Made by a program: the position numbers and the translations under genes. 64,000 bases of DNA from Planctomycetota bacterium (GTDB lineage Bacteria; Planctomycetota; UBA1135; GCA-002748355), in assembly GCA_020638795.1 (NCBI GenBank), contig JACKHW010000004.1, forward strand, positions 248,001-312,000, read 5' to 3'. Shown piece by piece: positions 27,399-37,982 of the stretch (position 1 is its first letter; each line of letters starts with the position of its first letter). Under the pieces are notes generated by a model. It saw only the letters and a list, made by a program, of their open reading frames with translations, was not told the DNA's origin and ran no database searches.

Positions 27399-29543
27399 AT
27401 GGACGCAGAGCGGCAGCACGTCGTCACGGACGGCCCGGAGGTCACGCTCCGGGCCGCTCGCGACGTTCTGGCAGAGCGCTTCGGGCACGAGACGTTCCGC
27501 GAGGGACAAGCGGCCGCGATCGACGCCTGCCTCGCCGGAACGGACACGCTCGTCGTCATGCCGACGGGAGCGGGGAAGTCCCTGTGCTATCAACTCCCCG
27601 CGGTCCTGCTGCCCGGCTACTGCCTCGTCGTCAGTCCACTCATCGCGTTGATGAAGGACCAGGTCGACAGTTTGCGCGAACGCGGCGTCGCCGCATTCAC
27701 GGTGCACTCGGGCACGAGTCCGGCCGAAAAGCGCGACATCGCGCGCGCGATGGAAGAAGGCTCCATCGACGTGCTCCTCGTCGCACCCGAGCGCTTCCGC
27801 AACGAACGTTTCTGCGCGTTCGTGGATCGCCATCGGCCCACTCGATTCGTCGTCGACGAGGCCCATTGCATCAGTCAATGGGGTCACGATTTCCGACCGG
27901 CGTATCGTCGACTCGTCGACGTCCTTGCACGTCTCGATCGTCCGCCCGTGCTCGCGCTCACCGCTACGGCCACACGCGCGGTTCGCAACGACATCCGCGA
28001 GCAGCTCGGCATGAGCGATGCCGCGGAGATCCTGACGGGCTTCGATCGTCCGAACTTGGCGTTCGAAGTGCTTCCCGCTCCCGCGCAGCAGGACAAGCTC
28101 GACCACGCGATTCGGATCTGCCGCGAAGCGAACGGTACGGTGCTCATCTACGGCGCGAGTCGTCGCAGCGTGACCGAGACCGCGACGGCACTCGCTGCCG
28201 AGGGAATCGAGGTCGATCGTTATCACGCGGGACTCGAAGATCGGCGACGCACGGACGTGCAGGATCGCTTCATGCGCGGTGAGATCCCGGTGCTCTGCGC
28301 GACGAACGCCTTCGGGATGGGCGTCGACAAGTCCGACATCCGCGTCGTTCTCCACATCGACATGCCGGGTTCGCTCGAGGCCTACTACCAAGAAGCGGGT
28401 CGCGCCGGACGCGACGGCAAGCCCGCGCGTTGCGTACTGCTCCAGCACGGCGGCGACTATCGGTTGCAGCTCTTCTTTCTCGACATGGCCAATCCAGGCC
28501 TCGACTTGTTCTTCCGTACGCTCGCTCGATTGCGGGATGTCGGACGAGGAGGCGGTGGCGAGATCGACAGCGAGGAGCTGCGCCACGCCGTCGGCGAGCG
28601 CCATGCCGGAGCGATGCTCACGTGCTTGCGACTCTTCGAGCGCACCGGCGTCGTCGACCTGATGGGCTCCACGGTTCTCGTGCTGAGCGAGCTGCCAGAG
28701 AAACTACCCGTCGATGCGCTCGAACTCGGGCAGAAGCGCAAGCGCGACGAGGAACGCCTGGGCCGCATGCTCGACTACGCTCGCGGCCGCAGTGGCTGTC
28801 GCTTCGAACGGATCCGCGAGTACTTCCTCGGCAAGCGCGGTGATCCATGCGGGAAGTGCGATCGCTGCACGTCCGCGGACGAAGACGTGCCGCTCGACCC
28901 TGCCGGCAAACAGAGAGTGCGAGCGGTGCTCCGCTGCATCGCCGCGCTCGACTTCCGGTTCGGAATGGGCCGTCTCGCCGAGGTGCTCGCGGGCAAACGC
29001 AGCACCGAAGTCGTCTCGCGCGGACTCGAGGCGACGCCGGGATTCGGAACGCTCGACGCATTCGCCGTGCCCGGGGTGCGCGACTGGCTCCAGCTCTTCG
29101 AGGACGAAGGGCTCCTCGAACGCCAAGCATTCGAGTCCGCGAGCGGAGTGAGCGGATTCACGATCGGGTTGACAGCCAAGGCACGCTCGATGCTCGCCGG
29201 GACGCGGCCGATCGAACTCGGTTGTCCCCTACCCGTGGCCAACGCACGCAAAACCACGGGCGGTCGCGGAGCACGTCGAACTACCGAAGAACTCGCGAGC
29301 GACTTCGACGACCCGGCCGATCAGCGCTTGTTCGAACGGCTTCGGGACTGGCGCAAGCAACTCGCGTCGAAGGAGAAGAAGCCGGCCTTCACCGTCTTCT
29401 CCAATCGTACGCTGCACGAACTCACACGGAACCGTCCCGCGTCGCGCAGCGAATTTCTCGCGATCTCCGGCCTCGGCGAAAGCAAGTGGGATCATTTCGG
29501 CGAGGAACTACTCGCCGAAATGCGCGCTGCAGGCGAACGCTGA
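27399..29543 (+). CDS. recQ: ATP-dependent DNA helicase RecQ
   Basis: The 714-residue product is a full-length RecQ. Helicase motifs are present in order: FREGQ (motif 0), MPTGAGKS (Walker A), VSPLIALMKDQ, VDEAHCISQWGHDFRP, ALTATAT, ATNAFGMGVDKSDIR and YYQEAGRAGRDG. The zinc-binding domain has C-x17-C-x2-C-x2-C (ending DPCGKCDRC), then the winged helix, and a C-terminal HRDC domain (RLRDWRKQLASKEKKPAF ... ISGLGESKWDHFG). RecQ unwinds DNA in recombination and replication-fork repair. ATG 27399 is chosen for its strong upstream GGAGGGG; the open frame extends further upstream without support. Confidence 0.95.
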   Translation: MDAERQHVVTDGPEVTLRAARDVLAERFGHETFREGQAAAIDACLAGTDTLVVMPTGAGKSLCYQLPAVLLPGYCLVVSPLIALMKDQVDSLRERGVAAFTVHSGTSPAEKRDIARAMEEGSIDVLLVAPERFRNERFCAFVDRHRPTRFVVDEAHCISQWGHDFRPAYRRLVDVLARLDRPPVLALTATATRAVRNDIREQLGMSDAAEILTGFDRPNLAFEVLPAPAQQDKLDHAIRICREANGTVLIYGASRRSVTETATALAAEGIEVDRYHAGLEDRRRTDVQDRFMRGEIPVLCATNAFGMGVDKSDIRVVLHIDMPGSLEAYYQEAGRAGRDGKPARCVLLQHGGDYRLQLFFLDMANPGLDLFFRTLARLRDVGRGGGGEIDSEELRHAVGERHAGAMLTCLRLFERTGVVDLMGSTVLVLSELPEKLPVDALELGQKRKRDEERLGRMLDYARGRSGCRFERIREYFLGKRGDPCGKCDRCTSADEDVPLDPAGKQRVRAVLRCIAALDFRFGMGRLAEVLAGKRSTEVVSRGLEATPGFGTLDAFAVPGVRDWLQLFEDEGLLERQAFESASGVSGFTIGLTAKARSMLAGTRPIELGCPLPVANARKTTGGRGARRTTEELASDFDDPADQRLFERLRDWRKQLASKEKKPAFTVFSNRTLHELTRNRPASRSEFLAISGLGESKWDHFGEELLAEMRAAGER

Positions 29544-29547
29544 AGGA

Positions 29548-31176
29548 TCAGCGACCGCGGCGACGCGAGCCGCGCTCGGACTTCATGACTTCGTCCCAGG
29601 TGCGATCGACGACAGGCCGGGCGTCCCGATCCGCGAGTTCGAAGCCGATCAAGTAGCACAGCTTCGCAACGCGCGAGAGCTTCTCGAAGTCGATCTTCTC
29701 GACCGTGTCATCCGGCCGGTGATACTGCGGATGGAAGCCCGTGAAGAAGAACGCGATCGGAATGTTCTTCTTCGCGAAGTTCGCGTGATCGGAGCGATAG
29801 AACACGTCCTCTTCGTCGTACTCGAAGTCGAAGTTCACGAACTTCTCGTTGATGCCGAGGCAGATCGCGTGCAGTTCGTCGGAGAGTTTCTTCGTACCGA
29901 CGAGGTGCAGGCTGTTGAGGTTCTCGCTCGCGGCTTCCGACACCTCACCGGTCTGGCGATCGACCTTCTCCTCGTTGCGTCCGATCATGTCCATCTGCAA
30001 CTCGGCAACCATCTGCTCGTTGGGGACGACAGGGTTCTCGGTGTAGTAGCGCGAACCGAGCAGTCCCATCTCCTCACCGGAGAAGCACATGAAGAGAATC
30101 GAGCGCTTCGGGCGAACCTTGTTCTCGGCGAAGGCGCGCGACACCGCGAGCACCCCCGTCGTACCCGACCCATCGTCGTCCGCGCCATTGTTGACCTCAC
30201 CGCGCGCGTTGGTCCCGATGTGATCGAGGTGGGAACCGATCCCGACGTACTCGTCCTTCAGTTTCGAATCGCTACCTTCGAGCTTGGCGATGACGTTGGC
30301 TCCGAACACCTCCTGACGCTTCATCTGGACGTGCGTACGCACTTTGCCGCTGACGGCCGCGACCGTGTCGGTCTCCGTGTCGAGGATCTCGAGATCCCCA
30401 CCGAGCTTCTCGAGCAACGTCTTCGCGACAGCGCGACTGATCGCGTAACGGTTCGGCCGCTGTCTCGGCTGACGTTGCGCATCCGCGGGTCCGGCATAGC
30501 TGACGCGGCCTAGCGCGTCGGCCGGCGCGGCCGCGAGGTCGTCGTCGATCACGATCACCGCGGCAGGGCCCGCACGATACAGCGCCATCGTCGTGCGCGA
30601 GAATCCACGCTGCCGCGCATCCGAACGATCGATGAAGAGCACGGCCTTGCCTTCCAACGACGGGGCACCACCGACTTCACCGAGCTTGCCGAAGATCTCC
30701 GAATCCTTGGCGGTGGCGATCACGAGCTCGAACGTCTTGTCGCTGTCCGACGCGATCTCTCCGGCAAAACCCTGACCGAACGCGAGTCGGTGGATCTCCT
30801 TGCCGGATGCATCCGTGATGGCGAGCCAACACTGCTCGGCGTCGGGAGCCACGAGTTCGTACGGCACCTTCTGGAAGTACGTGCCGTCGTCCCCCATCGG
30901 AACGAGCCCTAGTGACTTGAAGTGCGCGGCGACGAACTTGGCCGCCTTCTCGTAACCGGGTCGCCCGGTGGCGCGACCACCGAACTCGTCCGATGCGAGC
31001 ACCGACAACCACTTCTTACAATCCTCGGGCTTGATCGTCGCGAACCCCGCAGAGCGATCCGCGGGCGGCGGGGCGAGTTGCGCCTGCTTTTCGGGCGCCG
31101 TTTCGACCACCTCTTGTGCGACCAGCGAGCTGGCGGTCGCGGCTAGGGCCAACGAAATCAGCGTGGCTCTGTTCAT
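29548..31176 (-). CDS. Secreted M28-family zinc aminopeptidase
   Basis: The 542-residue product has a signal peptide (ISLALAATASSLVAQ) and an ATG with a strong GGAGG. A PA-like insert lies at about 120-290. The M28 catalytic domain follows with its zinc and catalytic residues: GSHLDHIG (H316, D318), NNGADDDGSG, the general base in FSGEEMG (E368/E369), MDMIGRNE, and a late histidine in HPQYHRPDD. The family removes N-terminal residues from peptides using two zinc ions. It should work in the periplasm or outside the cell. The C-terminus is Arg-rich (GSRRRGR). It converges with recQ only 4 bases away. Confidence 0.9.
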   Translation of the reverse strand: MNRATLISLALAATASSLVAQEVVETAPEKQAQLAPPPADRSAGFATIKPEDCKKWLSVLASDEFGGRATGRPGYEKAAKFVAAHFKSLGLVPMGDDGTYFQKVPYELVAPDAEQCWLAITDASGKEIHRLAFGQGFAGEIASDSDKTFELVIATAKDSEIFGKLGEVGGAPSLEGKAVLFIDRSDARQRGFSRTTMALYRAGPAAVIVIDDDLAAAPADALGRVSYAGPADAQRQPRQRPNRYAISRAVAKTLLEKLGGDLEILDTETDTVAAVSGKVRTHVQMKRQEVFGANVIAKLEGSDSKLKDEYVGIGSHLDHIGTNARGEVNNGADDDGSGTTGVLAVSRAFAENKVRPKRSILFMCFSGEEMGLLGSRYYTENPVVPNEQMVAELQMDMIGRNEEKVDRQTGEVSEAASENLNSLHLVGTKKLSDELHAICLGINEKFVNFDFEYDEEDVFYRSDHANFAKKNIPIAFFFTGFHPQYHRPDDTVEKIDFEKLSRVAKLCYLIGFELADRDARPVVDRTWDEVMKSERGSRRRGR

Positions 31177-31282
31177 GGATCCTCCGTCGTCTTCAGAACC
31201 GGGATCCTACGAAGCAGCGCGCGGTGACGTTGACGCTTTCTGCGGCGTTTCGGACCGTCGACCGCCGCGCCAGTGGCCTGAG

Positions 31283-32968
31283 TCAGTTCTTGAGCACCAG
31301 CGGCACGGCGTTCGACGCACCGATGATCTGCAGCGCCGCGAGGTCGAACACGACGAACGCGTGATGGAAGCGCGTTCCGACGAGCGCGGGATCGAGTCCC
31401 GTCAGGAGGATGAAGTTGGCCGTCGCATCGCCCGCCGCATCGAACACGCCGAAGCTGTTCGAGATCAAGGTGTTGGGATTGGTGGCAGTGAAGAGCGTGT
31501 ACGCGTCCGAGTTGAGCGCGAGGAGACCGGCCGCACCGAGGCTGATGCCTGGCTCGATTCCGGAGACCGACCCGAGAATCAGATAGAACTTGCCCGCGAA
31601 CTGGGCACCACCATGCAGCTCCAGTTTCTGGGCACCACCCACCTGCATGCTCAAGTCGTGGAGGTTGGAGGTCAGAGTGACCGGCCCACTGGAAACGATC
31701 TGCACCGAACCGGTCGGCGTCGTGTTGCCGCTCAGCGGGCGATCGCCCGGCGCGCCGACGATGAAGTCCGGGATGTTGTCCTTGTTGATGTCACCAATCG
31801 GCGCGAGCTGATAGCCGAACTGAGCGTCCGCGCGTTGGCCGTTGACCGCCATGAGCAGCGAGCCGTCCTTGCCCGAGTAGAGCTCGGCGCGACCTGCGTT
31901 GGTCGCGCTGCGATCGTCGAGAGACATCCCCACGAGCAGGTCCGCGTAGCCGTCGCCATTGACGTCGCCCGCGCCGCGAACGGGTTCGCCGAACAAGTCG
32001 GACGGGTTGGTGCCATGGAAGCTCCAGATGACTTGGAACGTCGCACCCGAAAAGACACGGGCATAGCCGGACTTGGGCTGCAGCCCGAAGAACTGCACCG
32101 CGCCGACGATGAAGTCGGGACGGCCGTCGTTGTCGACGTCGCCGGCACCGCTGACGAAGTGCCCGAAGAAGTCGTCGCTCACATCTCCGTTGAGCGTCTT
32201 GAGCACGGTCCCGGTGCGGCCGGAGTAGATCCGACACATGCCGGACTCCGCGCCGTTGTTGTCGTCGTCCGGTGCACCGACCGCGAAGTCGGCCTTGCCG
32301 TCGAGATCGACGTCGCCGATCCCGGCGACGCTTTGGCCGAAGAAGTCACCCGGCGAATCGCCAGCGACGAGCCACAACACCTGGTGGGTCTTGCCCGAAT
32401 AGACGCGCGCGCTCCCGCTGTTGTCGCCGTTGATGTTGTCGCCGTGCGCACCGATGATGTAGTCGGGCGTGCCGTCTCCATCGACGTCACCCGCGGCCGC
32501 GACGGAGATTCCGAAGATCTCGCGAGCTCCGCCTGCCGGGATCTGCCGAAGCTTGGTGCCGGTCTTGCCCGAGAAGAGCGCCGCTTCTCCCGACTTGAAG
32601 CCGACATCGTCGGCAAACGGAGCGCCGACCAAGAAGTCCTGGACCTGGTCACCATCCAGGTCGCCGACCGGTGCGATCGCCCAACCGAACTCGTCGAAGG
32701 ACGTGCGACCGAGAATCGTGTACAGCTCTTGTCCGTCGATGCCGGAGTAGACGACGACCTTTCCGGCATCCGTGCCGACGTCGTCCGCACCTGGCGCACC
32801 TACGGCGTAGTCGGGGAAGCCATCCGCGTTGATGTCCCCGAGGCCCGCGACGGCGAAACCGAAACGGTCACCACTCGCCGAACCCGTCAACTGAAAGAGC
32901 CGCTGCTGGGCAGCGAGCGGCATGGCCGCGAGGGCGATCGCGAGGCAGAGACGATGCGTTCGCTTCAT
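31283..32968 (-). CDS. Secreted FG-GAP (integrin-alpha-like) seven-bladed propeller
   Basis: The 561-residue product has a signal peptide (LCLAIALAAMPLAAQ). Seven FG-GAP repeats follow, each with a calcium-binding loop of the form G-D-[IVL]-[ND]-x-D-G-x-x-D (for example GDINADGFPD, GDVDGDGTPD, GDVNGDGYAD). Seven such repeats match the closed propeller of integrin alpha chains. From about residue 430 a beta-rich C-terminal domain (LTSNLHDLSMQVGGAQKLEL onward) has no propeller signature and ends with a hydrophobic FVVFDLAALQIIGASNAVPL run. Likely an exported binding or structural protein; no enzyme motif is visible. Confidence 0.82.
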   Translation of the reverse strand: MKRTHRLCLAIALAAMPLAAQQRLFQLTGSASGDRFGFAVAGLGDINADGFPDYAVGAPGADDVGTDAGKVVVYSGIDGQELYTILGRTSFDEFGWAIAPVGDLDGDQVQDFLVGAPFADDVGFKSGEAALFSGKTGTKLRQIPAGGAREIFGISVAAAGDVDGDGTPDYIIGAHGDNINGDNSGSARVYSGKTHQVLWLVAGDSPGDFFGQSVAGIGDVDLDGKADFAVGAPDDDNNGAESGMCRIYSGRTGTVLKTLNGDVSDDFFGHFVSGAGDVDNDGRPDFIVGAVQFFGLQPKSGYARVFSGATFQVIWSFHGTNPSDLFGEPVRGAGDVNGDGYADLLVGMSLDDRSATNAGRAELYSGKDGSLLMAVNGQRADAQFGYQLAPIGDINKDNIPDFIVGAPGDRPLSGNTTPTGSVQIVSSGPVTLTSNLHDLSMQVGGAQKLELHGGAQFAGKFYLILGSVSGIEPGISLGAAGLLALNSDAYTLFTATNPNTLISNSFGVFDAAGDATANFILLTGLDPALVGTRFHHAFVVFDLAALQIIGASNAVPLVLKN

Positions 32969-33286
32969 GGGTGGTCGATGATCAGAGAGATCCTAGGCAC
33001 GTATCGATGGGAGACTGCGTGGGTTTTGCCGCTGCGGTCCACGACCGAAAGCGGCTGGCATCCTGCGAACTCCGGGCACGATGCCGTGGGCACGACGGCC
33101 GAGGGCACGAGCACCGGAACGTCAGCGACAAAAACGTTCGTTTGCAGCGCCGACCTAGCAGAATACATCAGGATGCACCGAAAAACTCACCCAGGACGTT
33201 CGACTTGGGCGTAGTAGCACGGCGAAATGTTCCGCGCGGTGCCCAGGAATCTGGCGCCCGTTCCTCGTGCCCCGAAACCGCCGCGC
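32969..33286. other. 318-bp gap between two secreted-protein genes
   Basis: No gene, RNA or clear hairpin is seen. It separates two minus-strand genes and should contain the promoter of the FG-GAP gene and the end of the CARDB gene transcript. Confidence 0.4.
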
Positions 33287-34147
33287 TCAGCCGCGAATCG
33301 TCAGTTCGATGCTATTGGCGCTTGCCGCCGTCACATGCGTGAACGCCGGATCGATCAGGGCCGAACTCACGTAGACTTTGAACTGTCCGAAGAAGCGAAT
33401 CCCACTCGGCATCCAATACTCGGGATACGCCTTCTCCGACGCCTCGAGCCGGCCGAACCAGCGCGGTTGGAACTGGGTGTTGAGGAGCTCGAGCGAGAAT
33501 GTCGTGTAGGAGTCGATCACGAAGTTCTTCTGGCCGCTCCAGAGGAAGAGGTACCACTCCCCCTGGTGCCCGGGAGCGGCAAGGCACATGCGAAAACGTC
33601 CGCCGATCCACGTCGACACGTCGCCGACGTCGAGGTCGGAGTTCTGGCCTTGGCTCGGCATGTATTCGACACGCGGAGTCCCGAACCACGCCTTCGACGG
33701 CAACCCGATGCTCCGCTCGTTGTTGATTTCGATCGTCTCGGGAACCTGCTGCAGGACGTCGGCCATCGCGACGAGGTAGCGCGTGCCACTCGGGGTCGAG
33801 TACGGCACGCGGAGGTTGGCGACGCAGATCTTGGAAGCTCCCGGCGCGAGGGCCGGCACGTCGAACTTCGCGAGGTCGATGTCCTCACCCGAGAAAACCG
33901 GGTTGTCGGACAAACGCAGGACCGCATTCGAACCTGCGGGACACGCGGCGGTTCCGGTGTTCTTGACCACGAACTGGACTTGGAGCGGCGCACCCGCGAC
34001 GAGGCTGGTCGACGGCGTCGTCATACTTTCGATGACGAGGTCGCTTTGAGCCGAGGCTGGCTGAACAGTGCCGAGAACGGCGATGGCCGCGAACGCGACC
34101 CCGAGCCGCGCGAGCGGCCTCGAGACAGAACGAGAGAGTTCGAGCAT
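33287..34147 (-). CDS. Secreted CARDB-domain protein
   Basis: The 286-residue product has a signal peptide (VAFAAIAVLGTVQPASAQ). Residues 35-145 look like a CARDB domain, a cell-adhesion-related Ig-like fold: SDLVIESMTTPSTSLVAGAP, VQFVVKNTGTAACPAGS, VPALAPGASKICVANLRVP, YLVAMADVLQQVPETIEINN. The remaining 140 residues are beta-rich and aromatic with no recognised domain. CARDB domains are common in large surface proteins; a free-standing one is probably a binding module or part of a cell-surface assembly. It is divergent from the large gene at 34395. Confidence 0.72.
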   Translation of the reverse strand: MLELSRSVSRPLARLGVAFAAIAVLGTVQPASAQSDLVIESMTTPSTSLVAGAPLQVQFVVKNTGTAACPAGSNAVLRLSDNPVFSGEDIDLAKFDVPALAPGASKICVANLRVPYSTPSGTRYLVAMADVLQQVPETIEINNERSIGLPSKAWFGTPRVEYMPSQGQNSDLDVGDVSTWIGGRFRMCLAAPGHQGEWYLFLWSGQKNFVIDSYTTFSLELLNTQFQPRWFGRLEASEKAYPEYWMPSGIRFFGQFKVYVSSALIDPAFTHVTAASANSIELTIRG

Positions 34148-34394
34148 GGCGTGATGATTGCTGCTCTCCTTCCCCGGCGAAGACTAGCACACGCACCACG
34201 GTAGAGCCGGATTTCGAGCGACGCCGTCAGCCCGGTCGCGTAGCGTGCCGCGCACTCGAAAGGCAAGCTCTCGTGCGGAAACGGTGGCCATCGCGATGCG
34301 ACCGCGCGTAGACGCTCAAAACTGTCCGCGCCCTCATCTGGCTGGCCCGCGACGTCGCCTGTCCGTCCTCTCCATACTCGGTACTGCTCTGCAC

Positions 34395-37300
34395 ATGACG
34401 CTCCGCAGCCCGTCGATGTCCCCCTTTCGCCCCGAGTCCGTCGCGTGGCGCTTTTCCCTATGTCTGTGCACGCTGGCGGTGGCTGGCGCAGCGCAGATTC
34501 CGTGGGCGCACCAGACTTCGCGCGGCGCCGCTGCGGAAGTGCCTTCGCCGACCGGTAGCAATCAGCAGACGGCGTGCGTCGTCGGAGACTTCGATGGCGA
34601 TGGTCGCGGCGACTTCGTCATCGCGAGCCGCGGCACCAAAGGACGCATCGAGTTCTGGCATTCGCGACCGGGGGATCGCTTCGATCGCTACACCATCGAG
34701 GCGTCCAACGTGAACCCCGAGGCGGGCGGCGCGGCGCACGATATCGATGGCGATGGCGACCTCGACCTCGTGCTCGGCCAGGACAGCCAGGGCACCCAGA
34801 TCTTTTGGTGGGAGAACCCGGCACCCAACTTCAGCCAGCCCTGGCAACGCCGACTCGTCTCGACGAGCACGGCGACGAAGCATCACGATCAGATCTTCGC
34901 GGACGTCGACATCGATGGTGTCGTCGAACTCGTGAGCTGGAACCAGGGCTCGAAGTCCCTCCTGCTGTTCGAACTGCCCAAGGATCCGCGCGGCACGACC
35001 GCGCCGTGGCAGAGCCGGGTCATCGGACTCGCGGCGAGCGTGACCAAGGAAGGGCTCGCGTTCGCGGACGTCGATCTGGACGGTCGGCTCGATCTCGTCG
35101 CCGGTGGTTCGATCTGGCGATATTCGAACGGATCCTTCACGCCGACGGCGATCGATTCGTCAGCGGACTTCACACGCGTGGCAGTCGGCCAACTCGTGCA
35201 GGGTGGTCGACCCGAGATCGTGCTCGCGCCGGGCGACGTCGACGGCAAGGCCTATTGGTATCAGTGGAACGGTTCGTCCTACACGCGCAACTACCTGGCG
35301 GACGTGCGCCACGCACACACGATCGAGATCGCGGATCTCGATGGCAACGGGAAACAGGACATCGTCGTCGGTGAGATGCGTCTCGGTCATCCGCAGTGCG
35401 AACTCGCGGTGTATCGCGGCAACGGACAGGGCTCGTTCACGAAACAGGTCCTATCGGTCGGCAACGACATTCACGAAGGGCAGCTCGTCGATCTCGACGG
35501 CGACGGCGACCTCGACCTCGTGCACAAGCCCTACGACTATCTCGCACCGCGCGTCGACATCTGGCGCAACGGATCGAAGACCTTGCCGGTAGATCGGTGG
35601 ACGCGCTCGGCAGTGGACGGGCCCTTCGCGACCCAAGCGGTCTACTCGCTTCCTGGCGATCTCGACGGGGATGGCTGGGCGGACATCGTGGCCGGGGATT
35701 CGTGGTGGCGGCACCCCGGGACGTCGAGCGCAGGGTGGAAACGCACGACCTTCGCGGCTCCGTTACGCAACGTCGCCGCCATCGCGGATTTCGACGGAGA
35801 CGGCGACCTCGATGTCTTCGGGACGCAAGGCGTGGGTGCGAACGCCAACGCGAACTTCGCATGGGGTGAGAACGACGGGCGAGGTCGATTCACGATCCAC
35901 ACCAACATCGATTCTGGAAAGGGCGACTTCCTGCAGGGCGTCGTCGTCGATCGGTTCCATGGATCGAGCGGACCGCTCTCGGTGGCGCTCAGCTGGCACG
36001 TCGCAGGCGCTGGTGTCCAGATGCTGACGGTTCCTGCTAGCCCCGCGACGGTACGGTGGACGTGGACGAAGATCAGCAACATCTCGCAGGACGAAGATCT
36101 CGCAGCGGGTGACATCGATCAAGACGGCGACCTCGACCTGTTGCTCGGCACGACCTGGCTCGAGAACCCTTCGTGGACTCCGCGCACGATCGGACGCGTC
36201 GATGACTTCCAGGGAATCGGTGGCACACCCACTCCCGACCGCAACGCCCTCGCCGACATGGATGGAGACGGCGACCTCGATGCCGTCGTCGCGCTCGAGT
36301 TCGGCAACGAGATCGTTTGGTTCGAGAACCCACGTCCCGCCGGAAACGTCTACGCGAGCTGGACTCGTCGCGTGCTGGGCTGGTCGCAAGGCCAGGGCTT
36401 CTCGATGTCGGTCGGCGACGTCGATCGAGACGGCGATCCCGATGTGCTCCTCGGCGAGCATCGAGGCACGGCGGAGAATCGTGTCGTCCTCTTCGTCAAC
36501 GACGATCCGTACAAGAACTTCCGTCCGGTCGTCATCGACAAGGGGCCGATCACGTCGATCGACCACCACGACGGGACCGTCTTGTTCGACATGGACGAGG
36601 ACGATGACCTCGACATCGTGTCGGTCGGGTGGACGAATCCGCGACTCTGGCTCTACACCAACGATGCGAACAAGCCGGGGCAGAACGGCAAGCGCGCCCC
36701 CCTACCGATCCTCGACCCTGCGAATGCGATCTTCCAGACGCGGCGGTCCGTGCATATCTCGGCTCCTGCCGGCACGACGATTCGGTACACCCTCGACAGC
36801 AGTAGCGTCACGGACAAGTCGCCCGTGTATTCGGGTCCGATCGATCTGACGTCGACAACGACGCTGCGCACGCGCACGTTCCAGAGCGGTGTCTCCCCGA
36901 GCTTCGAAGTCAGCGGGAGTTTCGCGCGCATCGATGACGAGCTGTCGTGGTACAGCTTCGACGCCTTCAGCGGCGCGACCGTCTACGACCACGGCAGTGC
37001 TGGAAAAAACGCTTCGTCCGCAGGCATGTCCCGCGTCGCGGGCTGGAACGGGATCGGCGGCGGGTTCAACGGCACGTCGAGTCACGTCGTCATTCCGACT
37101 CCGACACTTTCGCAGGCCGTGACGGTCAGCGCCTGGATCAATGCCGAGTCGTTCGATCACCTTGCTGCGCGCGATGCGCGAATCCTCTCGCAAGCGATCG
37201 GTGTCGGCGAGCAGGACCACGGCCTGATGCTCAGCACGATCGCGAACAACGGCAACGTCGTTCCGCGATTCCGCCTACGCGTCAACAACTGGACCACGAC

Positions 37301-37982
37301 GCTGATCGGTTCGGTACTGATTCCGACGCACGCTTGGGTGCACGTGTCTGCCGTCTACGACGGCGCGACGATGCGGCTGTACGTCGATGGCAACTTGGCG
37401 GGTAGCATGAGCCGCTCGGGAGCCATCACGCTGCTCCCCAATGGCGCGACGTGGATCGGCGACAATCCGGTGTCGACGGCGCGCGCATTCGACGGCGTCA
37501 TCGACAACGTCAAGATTTGGGATCGCGCGTTGAGCGAAGACGAACTCCGCGCACTCGGCCGCAATTCGCGACGGGATTACGCGTTCCAGTTCGGCTACTC
37601 GAGCGCGATCTGCGGCCACCGTCCGCGAATCGAACTCGACGACGACCTCCACGCTTCGACAGCGGCAACGGCGTTCGGCGTGCTCGTGACACGGTGTAAA
37701 CCGTGGTCGCCCGGCGTGCTCTACGTGTCGGGTTCGGGCGTTGCCACCGGCTTCGACTTCCTCGGCGCGAAGATCTTCGGGGATCCGTTCACGAGCTTCC
37801 TGTTCCCGATCGTCGCAGACGCGAACGGCGTTGCCGATACGAAGATGCTCGTGAGTGGCATCCCGGCCGGCACGCGATTCGTGTGGCAAGCTCTCGTCGC
37901 CGAGGCGACGTCGTGTTGGCCCAAGACGCTGCTCCTCGGCGCGACACCGGCGATCGGCGGTTTCGTTCTCCCGCCGCGCTGA
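34395..37982 (+). CDS. Large secreted VCBS/FG-GAP propeller with LamG-like domain
   Basis: The product of about 1195 residues has a signal region (WRFSLCLCTLAVAGAAQ). Many VCBS-type repeats follow, with D-x-D-G-D-G-D-x-D calcium loops (DFDGDGRGDF, DIDGDGDLDL, DLDGDGDLDL, DQDGDLDLLL). Next come a chitobiase C-terminal-like Ig domain (about 775-840, APAGTTIRYTLDSS) and a LamG/concanavalin-like domain (about 850-1050, GFNGTSSHVVIPTP ... MRLYVDGNLAGS ... FDGVIDNVKIWDRAL). A C-terminal module ends the protein. It is probably an extracellular carbohydrate- or matrix-binding protein. ATG 34395 or 34416 could start it; the longer open frame from 34245 hides the signal peptide. Confidence 0.8.
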   Translation: MTLRSPSMSPFRPESVAWRFSLCLCTLAVAGAAQIPWAHQTSRGAAAEVPSPTGSNQQTACVVGDFDGDGRGDFVIASRGTKGRIEFWHSRPGDRFDRYTIEASNVNPEAGGAAHDIDGDGDLDLVLGQDSQGTQIFWWENPAPNFSQPWQRRLVSTSTATKHHDQIFADVDIDGVVELVSWNQGSKSLLLFELPKDPRGTTAPWQSRVIGLAASVTKEGLAFADVDLDGRLDLVAGGSIWRYSNGSFTPTAIDSSADFTRVAVGQLVQGGRPEIVLAPGDVDGKAYWYQWNGSSYTRNYLADVRHAHTIEIADLDGNGKQDIVVGEMRLGHPQCELAVYRGNGQGSFTKQVLSVGNDIHEGQLVDLDGDGDLDLVHKPYDYLAPRVDIWRNGSKTLPVDRWTRSAVDGPFATQAVYSLPGDLDGDGWADIVAGDSWWRHPGTSSAGWKRTTFAAPLRNVAAIADFDGDGDLDVFGTQGVGANANANFAWGENDGRGRFTIHTNIDSGKGDFLQGVVVDRFHGSSGPLSVALSWHVAGAGVQMLTVPASPATVRWTWTKISNISQDEDLAAGDIDQDGDLDLLLGTTWLENPSWTPRTIGRVDDFQGIGGTPTPDRNALADMDGDGDLDAVVALEFGNEIVWFENPRPAGNVYASWTRRVLGWSQGQGFSMSVGDVDRDGDPDVLLGEHRGTAENRVVLFVNDDPYKNFRPVVIDKGPITSIDHHDGTVLFDMDEDDDLDIVSVGWTNPRLWLYTNDANKPGQNGKRAPLPILDPANAIFQTRRSVHISAPAGTTIRYTLDSSSVTDKSPVYSGPIDLTSTTTLRTRTFQSGVSPSFEVSGSFARIDDELSWYSFDAFSGATVYDHGSAGKNASSAGMSRVAGWNGIGGGFNGTSSHVVIPTPTLSQAVTVSAWINAESFDHLAARDARILSQAIGVGEQDHGLMLSTIANNGNVVPRFRLRVNNWTTTLIGSVLIPTHAWVHVSAVYDGATMRLYVDGNLAGSMSRSGAITLLPNGATWIGDNPVSTARAFDGVIDNVKIWDRALSEDELRALGRNSRRDYAFQFGYSSAICGHRPRIELDDDLHASTAATAFGVLVTRCKPWSPGVLYVSGSGVATGFDFLGAKIFGDPFTSFLFPIVADANGVADTKMLVSGIPAGTRFVWQALVAEATSCWPKTLLLGATPAIGGFVLPPR

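Noticed and set aside
26547..28604. Minus-strand frame of 685 residues opposite recQ
   Set aside because: It covers the RecQ helicase motifs in antisense and part of the DUF3465 gene out of frame; no protein features.
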